Source: an uncultured Lachnospiraceae bacterium | Lineage (GTDB): Bacteria > Bacillota > Clostridia > Lachnospirales > Lachnospiraceae | DNA: 64,000 bases | Direction: 5' to 3' | NCBI GenBank assembly: GCA_910586255.1 | Contig: CAJUHR010000003.1 | Coordinates: forward strand, 1 to 64,000 | Shown: piece after piece, positions 59,530 through 64,000 of the stretch | How the letters are laid out: every line of letters begins with the position of its first letter | How positions within the stretch are numbered: position 1 is the stretch's first letter | Translations under genes and position numbers: made by a program | Notes under the pieces: generated by a model | Databases searched by the model: none | What the model saw: the letters and a program-made list of their open reading frames with translations, nothing else | Told to the model about the DNA's origin: nothing

Positions 59530-60231
59530 ATGGGGATGCTGATCTCTCATGAGCCGGACTTTATGATACACGGTGTTTTAAAGTATCAGATGTTCGGCCA
59601 GGATTTCTGGATCACGACAACAACCATAGGGATGTGGATTGTCACCATTATCATTCTGCTGATTGCCATACTTGCAAACCGGGCACTAAAGAATGCAAAC
59701 GATGAGCCGGGTACATTTCAAAATGTGCTGGAGTACGCATATGAAATGCTGCAGAAGATGGCGGACGGGATTTTGGCAGGAAACGCAAAACGGTTTGTCA
59801 ATTATATCGGGACGATTTTCCTGTTCATTCTGTTTTGCAATTTAAGCGGGTTGTTGGGACTTCGGGCGCCTACCGCTGATTACGGAGTGACGTTTCTTCT
59901 CGGTATGTTTACATTTTTTATTGTCAACTACCAGGGAATCAAGAACCGTAAGCTGCGTCATTTTACCAGCCTGTTTGAACCGACACCGATTCTGTTTCCC
60001 ATTAACCTGATCGGTGAGCTGGCCAATCCGCTTTCTATTTCCCTGCGTTTGTTTGCAAATCTGCTTTCGGGCGTGATTATCATGGGGCTCTGGTATGGAA
60101 TGATGCCGATTTTTGTCAACATCGGTATTCCGGCAGCCCTTCACGTGTACTGTGATGTGTTTTCAGGCGCCATACAGACCTATGTGTTCTGTATGCTGAC
60201 CATGGTCTATATCAATGACAAGATGGAGTAG
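59530..60231 (+). CDS. atpB: ATP synthase subunit a
   Basis: 233 aa, the stator channel beside the c ring. Membrane helices and the conserved LANPLSISLRLFANLLSGVI block with the essential Arg (SLRLF) are present, followed by the C-terminal helix HVYCDVFSGAIQTYVFCMLT. AAAGGAGG lies 7 nt before the ATG. Confidence 0.96.
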   Translation: MGMLISHEPDFMIHGVLKYQMFGQDFWITTTTIGMWIVTIIILLIAILANRALKNANDEPGTFQNVLEYAYEMLQKMADGILAGNAKRFVNYIGTIFLFILFCNLSGLLGLRAPTADYGVTFLLGMFTFFIVNYQGIKNRKLRHFTSLFEPTPILFPINLIGELANPLSISLRLFANLLSGVIIMGLWYGMMPIFVNIGIPAALHVYCDVFSGAIQTYVFCMLTMVYINDKME

Positions 60232-60274
60232 TTAGTTATTTATTAACACATATATATTTTAGGAGGAATTTACA

Positions 60275-60535
60275 ATGAATGGTATCTCAGGACAGGACTT
60301 TATCTTTGGTTGTTCCGCAATTGGTGCAGGTCTGGCAATGATCGCCGGTATCGGACCTGGTGTTGGACAGGGAATCGCTGCAGGTCATGGCGCTTCCGCC
60401 GTTGGCCGGAATCCGGGAGCAAAATCCGATATTACCTCTACCATGCTTCTTGGTCAGGCAGTTGCTGAGACCACCGGTCTGTACGGCCTGGTTGTTGCTA
60501 TTATTCTGATGTTCGTTAAGCCCTTCAGCGCTTGA
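60275..60535 (+). CDS. atpE: ATP synthase subunit c (Na+-type signature)
   Basis: An 86-aa two-helix proteolipid. Helix 1 has GIGPGVGQGIAAG (Gln32), helix 2 has GQAVAETTGLYG (Val63, Glu65, Thr66, Thr67, Tyr70). These positions, in the same numbering, bind Na+ in the Ilyobacter tartaricus ring, where 66 is Ser; Thr can serve the same hydroxyl role. The ring is thus probably Na+-driven. AGGAGG precedes the ATG. Confidence 0.96.
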   Translation: MNGISGQDFIFGCSAIGAGLAMIAGIGPGVGQGIAAGHGASAVGRNPGAKSDITSTMLLGQAVAETTGLYGLVVAIILMFVKPFSA

Positions 60536-60572
60536 GTACCAGGAGGAATAGTGACGAAAGGAGGCTTAAGAT

Positions 60573-61088
60573 TTGGACAGACTGATAGGATTTGATCCGC
60601 AGCTTCTGCATGACGCAGTGCTGACCGGCATCAATGTCTTCATATTATTCTTTTGCTTATCCTATCTGCTTTTCAATCCGGTGCGGGATGTGCTGGAAAA
60701 ACGGAAACAGAAGATTGCCGGCGAACTGGCTTCGGCTGCCAATGATATGGCCAGTGCCAGTGCTCTTAAAGAGGAGTATGAGGCAAAGCTTAAGAATGTG
60801 AATAAAGAGGCTGAGGATATTCTGGAGGCCGCCAGAAAGAAAGCAAAGACTCGGGAGGCGGAGATTTTGGAGGACGCCAGGGCCGAGGCATCCCGTATTG
60901 TCGAGAGGGCTAACCGGGAGATCGAGCTGGAGAAGAAGAAAGCCATTGACGATCTGAAACAGGATGTGGTGAATATTGCTGCCCTGATGGCTCAGAAGGC
61001 TGTGGGGCGCTCCATTGACATGACAATCCAGAATAGCCTGATTGACGAGACTTTGAAGGAAATGGGTGAAAGTACATGGCAAAGTTAG
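60573..61088 (+). CDS. atpF: ATP synthase subunit b
   Basis: 171 aa: one N-terminal membrane helix (about 15-35) and a long charged coiled coil (ALKEEYEAKLKNVNKEAEDI, ARKKAKTREAEILEDARAEA). It is the peripheral stalk. The start is TTG at 60573, supported by AAAGGAGG 8 nt upstream. Its end overlaps atpH by 13 bp. Confidence 0.94.
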   Translation: MDRLIGFDPQLLHDAVLTGINVFILFFCLSYLLFNPVRDVLEKRKQKIAGELASAANDMASASALKEEYEAKLKNVNKEAEDILEAARKKAKTREAEILEDARAEASRIVERANREIELEKKKAIDDLKQDVVNIAALMAQKAVGRSIDMTIQNSLIDETLKEMGESTWQS

Positions 61089-61624
61089 TGTCAAAGGTGT
61101 ATGGGGATGCATTGTTTGAGACTGCTCTGGAAAGAGACCAGGTGGATGTGCTCTATGAGGAGGTATCCTCCCTGATCCCCATTCTGGAGGGCAATCCGGA
61201 GCTGATGGCACTTCTCAACAACCCGCGAGTCGTCAAGGAAGAGAAGGTTTCCATTATACATCAGGTTTTTTCCGGCCGGGTGACGGAGGGGCTGATGGGC
61301 TTTCTGACGATTGTGGTGGAAAAGGACAGGCAGAATGATCTGCTGCCGGTTTTTGACTATTTTATCCGAAGGGTAAAGGAGTTCAAGCGAATCGGCGCCG
61401 CGTCAGTTGTCAGCGCGGTGGAGTTGAGTGAGGAGCAGAAAGAGCGCCTTAGGGAAAAGCTGCTTGCATCCACAGACTATGTGATGTTTGAGATGGATTA
61501 TCAGGTGGATCCGGCTTTGATCGGAGGCATGGTGATCCGGATTGGTGACCGGGTGGTCGATAGCAGCATCCGCACACGGCTCTATGAGATGAAGAAAGAG
61601 CTGCTGCAGCTGCAGATGGCCTGA
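61076..61624 (+). CDS. atpH: ATP synthase subunit delta
   Basis: 182 aa, OSCP/delta: KLVSKVYGDALFETALERDQ at the N terminus, LLNNPRVVKEEKVSIIHQVF, and the C-terminal QVDPALIGGMVIRIGDRVVD with the family's GG(M)xIRxGD block. It tethers subunit b to the alpha-beta head. Overlaps atpF. Confidence 0.96.
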   Translation: MAKLVSKVYGDALFETALERDQVDVLYEEVSSLIPILEGNPELMALLNNPRVVKEEKVSIIHQVFSGRVTEGLMGFLTIVVEKDRQNDLLPVFDYFIRRVKEFKRIGAASVVSAVELSEEQKERLREKLLASTDYVMFEMDYQVDPALIGGMVIRIGDRVVDSSIRTRLYEMKKELLQLQMA

Positions 61625-61699
61625 TAAAAAGCGGCAGCAGGGCAATGAGACTGTCGCGGTTTAGAAGGCAATTAACATTTCAGAAAGGGAAACAGCAAA

Positions 61700-63202
61700 A
61701 TGAATTTGAGACCAGAAGAAATCAGTTCGGTTATTAAAGAACAGATTCAGAAATATTCTACCAAGCTGGAAGTCTCGGATGTGGGCACCGTTATCACGGT
61801 GGCTGACGGTATTGCTCGGGTTCATGGGCTGGAAAAGGCTATGCAGGGTGAGCTTCTGGAGTTTCCGGGAGAGATCTACGGCATGGTTCAGAACTTGGAG
61901 GAAGACAACGTGGGTGTCGTTCTTCTGGGTGATACCAGCAGTATCAGTGAGGGTGATATTGTAAAGACAACCGGCCGCGTGGTGGAGGTTCCGGTGGGGG
62001 ATGCCCTGACCGGGCGCGTGGTGAATGCACTGGGACAGCCCATTGACGGCAAGGGTCCGGTGGAGACCGACCAGTTCCGCCGTATTGAGCGTGTGGCTCA
62101 CGGCGTTATCGAGAGAAAATCCGTGGATACTCCTCTTCAGACTGGTATCAAGGCGATCGATGCCATGATTCCTATCGGAAGAGGCCAGCGTGAGCTGATC
62201 ATCGGCGACCGCCAGACCGGTAAGACGGCTATTGCCATTGACACTATCATCAATCAGAAGGGCCAGGGGGTTCACTGCATCTATGTGGCCATCGGCCAGA
62301 AGGCTTCCACGGTTGCCAATATTGTGAGAACCTTAGAGGAATTCGGCGCCATGGATTATACCACCATTGTGGTTTCCACAGCCTCTGACTTGGCTCCTCT
62401 GCAGTTTATCGCGCCCTATTCCGGCTGTGCAATCGGTGAGGAGTGGATGGAGCGGGGAGAGGATGTGCTGGTGGTCTATGATGATCTGACCAAGCACGCG
62501 GCAGCTTACCGTACACTGTCTCTGCTGCTTAAGAGACCGCCGGGCCGTGAGGCTTATCCGGGTGACGTTTTCTATCTGCATTCCCGTCTGCTGGAGCGGG
62601 CATCCCGTCTGTCTGAGGACTTAGGCGGCGGTTCCCTGACGGCTCTGCCGATTATTGAGACTCAGGCCGGCGATGTATCGGCCTATATTCCGACCAACGT
62701 GATTTCCATTACCGATGGCCAGATTTATCTGGAGACCGAGATGTTTAATTCCGGCTTCCGCCCCGCCATCAATGCCGGTCTGTCCGTGTCCCGTGTGGGT
62801 GGCGCGGCTCAGATTAAGGCCATTAAGAAGATTGCGGCTCCCATTCGTGTGGAGCTGGCCCAGTTCCGGGAGCTGGCATCCTTTGCCCAGTTCGGTTCGG
62901 ACCTGGATGCAGCCACCAAGGAGCAGCTGGCTCAGGGCGAAAGGATTCGGGAGATGTTAAAACAGCCTCAGTACCAGCCAATGCCTGTGGAGTATCAGGT
63001 TATGATCATCTACGCGGCTACCAGGAAATATCTGCTGGATATTCCGGTGGCGGATGTTCTGACATTTGAGAAGGAACTGTTTAAGTATGTTGATACCAAA
63101 TATCCGGAGATTCCGTCCTCCATTCGGGAGACAAAGCAGCTGTCGGAGGAGACGGAGAAGCTTCTGGTGAAGGCAATCGAGGAGTGCAAGGCACAGCGGT
63201 AG
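61700..63202 (+). CDS. atpA: ATP synthase subunit alpha
   Basis: 500 aa: N-terminal beta barrel (LEVSDVGTVITVADGIARVH), P loop GDRQTGKT, PIGRGQRELI, and the visit-DG-motif YDDLTKHAAAYRTLSLLLKR. It holds the non-catalytic nucleotide sites of F1. AAAGGGA precedes the ATG. Confidence 0.98.
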   Translation: MNLRPEEISSVIKEQIQKYSTKLEVSDVGTVITVADGIARVHGLEKAMQGELLEFPGEIYGMVQNLEEDNVGVVLLGDTSSISEGDIVKTTGRVVEVPVGDALTGRVVNALGQPIDGKGPVETDQFRRIERVAHGVIERKSVDTPLQTGIKAIDAMIPIGRGQRELIIGDRQTGKTAIAIDTIINQKGQGVHCIYVAIGQKASTVANIVRTLEEFGAMDYTTIVVSTASDLAPLQFIAPYSGCAIGEEWMERGEDVLVVYDDLTKHAAAYRTLSLLLKRPPGREAYPGDVFYLHSRLLERASRLSEDLGGGSLTALPIIETQAGDVSAYIPTNVISITDGQIYLETEMFNSGFRPAINAGLSVSRVGGAAQIKAIKKIAAPIRVELAQFRELASFAQFGSDLDAATKEQLAQGERIREMLKQPQYQPMPVEYQVMIIYAATRKYLLDIPVADVLTFEKELFKYVDTKYPEIPSSIRETKQLSEETEKLLVKAIEECKAQR

Positions 63203-63221
63203 GACGGGAGGAACATAAAGC

Positions 63222-64000
63222 ATGGCATCCATGAGAGATATTAAGCGCAGAAGAGCCAGTATCCAGAGCACGGGCCAGATTACCAAGGCCATGAAGCTGG
63301 TGTCCACGGTGAAGCTGCAGAGATCCAGAACAAAAGCTGAAAGTTCCAAACCCTATTTTAACCGGATGTATGAAACCATTGCCTCCATGCTGGAGAGATC
63401 CGGCGCCATGGATCACAAGTATCTGAAGGCCGGGACCGAGGGGAAGAAGGCAGTGATTGCCATTACCTCCAACCGGGGCTTAGCAGGCGGCTACAACAAT
63501 AATATTGTGAAGCTGATTATGGCAGAGCCCGCTCTTAAGACAATGGATACGAGGATCTACGCCATTGGCCGCAAGGGCCGGGACGGCTTGGCAAGAAAGG
63601 GCTATGATATTGCGGCTGATTATTCGGAGGTCATCAATGAGCCGCTGTATCAGGATGCGGCGGATCTGACCAGAGAGCTTTTAGATGCCTTTGAGCGGGG
63701 AGAGGTCAGCGAGATTTATCTGGCATACACGTCCTTTAAAAATACGGTGGTTCATATTCCCAAGCTGGTGAAGCTGCTTCCTATTGACCGGGAGGAGGTT
63801 GCCGCGGGGACAGAGGAAGAGCCGAAGGCCCGGGCGCTGATGAACTATGAGCCCAATGCGGAGGAAGTGCTGGATCAGATTATTCCCAAGTATATGAGCA
63901 GCCTGATTTACGGCGCTTTGCTGGAGGCAGTGGCCAGTGAGAACGGCGCCCGTATGAACGCCATGGATTCGGCAACCAACAATGCCGAGGAGATGCTTGG
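63222..64000 (+). CDS. atpG: ATP synthase subunit gamma, 5' part
   Basis: At least 259 aa, cut by the window end. It starts MASMRDIKRRRASIQSTGQI, TKAMKLVSTVKLQRS, typical of the gamma N-terminal helix, then AITSNRGLAGGYNNNIVKL and ends in EAVASENGARMNAMDSATNN, the start of the C-terminal helix of the central shaft. GGGAGG lies before the ATG, 19 bp after atpA. atpD and atpC are expected just beyond. Confidence 0.97.
   Translation, partial: MASMRDIKRRRASIQSTGQITKAMKLVSTVKLQRSRTKAESSKPYFNRMYETIASMLERSGAMDHKYLKAGTEGKKAVIAITSNRGLAGGYNNNIVKLIMAEPALKTMDTRIYAIGRKGRDGLARKGYDIAADYSEVINEPLYQDAADLTRELLDAFERGEVSEIYLAYTSFKNTVVHIPKLVKLLPIDREEVAAGTEEEPKARALMNYEPNAEEVLDQIIPKYMSSLIYGALLEAVASENGARMNAMDSATNNAEEML

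Noticed and set aside
1..64000. CRISPR arrays
   Set aside because: The tandem repeats present (21414-21488 and 47206-47280) are contiguous without spacers, and no cas gene is seen.

Overview
The window reads as a chromosome segment of a low-to-mid GC anaerobic Firmicute, most likely a Lachnospiraceae / Clostridium cluster XIVa gut bacterium. This rests on strong AGGAGG-type ribosome sites, the rpmG-secE-nusG-rplKA-rplJL order, DUF1385-prmC-prfA next to rho-rpmE, AIM24 and DUF951 proteins, and many TRAP/TTT uptake genes. The species is inferred, not proven.

Region 1 (1-6315) has three tRNAs (Asn partial, Glu, Cys) and a compact 6.1-kb element integrated in the 3' half of tRNA-Cys, bounded by a perfect 44-bp repeat. 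It carries a tyrosine recombinase with three TGGCGGAAA arm-type repeats near each end, a MobV relaxase, a secreted transglutaminase-like cargo protein, an XRE regulator, a small ribbon-helix-helix protein and a rolling-circle Rep of the eukaryotic-virus-like CRESS type (HUH nuclease plus SF3 helicase). About 390 bases upstream of rep lies a 13-bp perfect stem whose loop shows the circovirus-type nonanucleotide TAGTATTAC. I regard this element as the most exciting system in the window. The sequence to its right resembles the left end of a second, older element.

Region 2 (6316-10249) is decayed: an AbrB-type antitoxin with a truncated RelE-like toxin, the wreck of a mannose-PTS locus (levR remnant fused to a broken ceramidase-like gene, then an EIIA with an amber codon) and a HAD phosphatase broken by one amber codon. 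Region 3 (10389-13313) holds rarA, aroK and two small unknown genes.

Region 4 (13611-29475) is a large acid-sugar uptake and catabolism locus: a TTT transporter (tctCBA), an AIM24 protein, then a mandelate-racemase-like dehydratase, a D-2-hydroxyacid dehydrogenase, an FAH-family enzyme, a TAXI-TRAP transporter, two tandem highly divergent enolase-like proteins, glycerate 2-kinase and a GntR/FCD regulator. Substrate uptake, dehydration, redox or hydrolysis, and entry to glycolysis as 2-phosphoglycerate form a plausible path; the substrate is unknown.

Region 5 (29722-46791) is mostly housekeeping: DUF2156, GNAT, a sirtuin, the rpmG-secE-nusG-rplK-rplA and rplJ-rplL clusters with a leader/attenuator of L10 type, a cold-shock gene behind a 23-bp hairpin, a tagaturonate reductase with paired LacI/CcpA-like operators, a polysaccharide deacetylase, a second rarA, rho, rpmE, DUF1385, prmC and prfA. 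Region 6 (47126-58537) has a broken transglutaminase/FN3 lipoprotein, two MITE-like inverted-repeat elements, a protein with an apparently triplicated domain, a BTAD regulator with a degenerate GGDEF-like tail, and a YesMN-type two-component system divergent from a dctPQM-sulfatase operon. Region 7 (58634-64000) is the start of the F-type ATP synthase operon (atpZ, atpI, atpB, atpE, atpF, atpH, atpA, atpG partial); its c subunit has the full set of Na+-binding positions known from Ilyobacter tartaricus, with Thr for Ser66.
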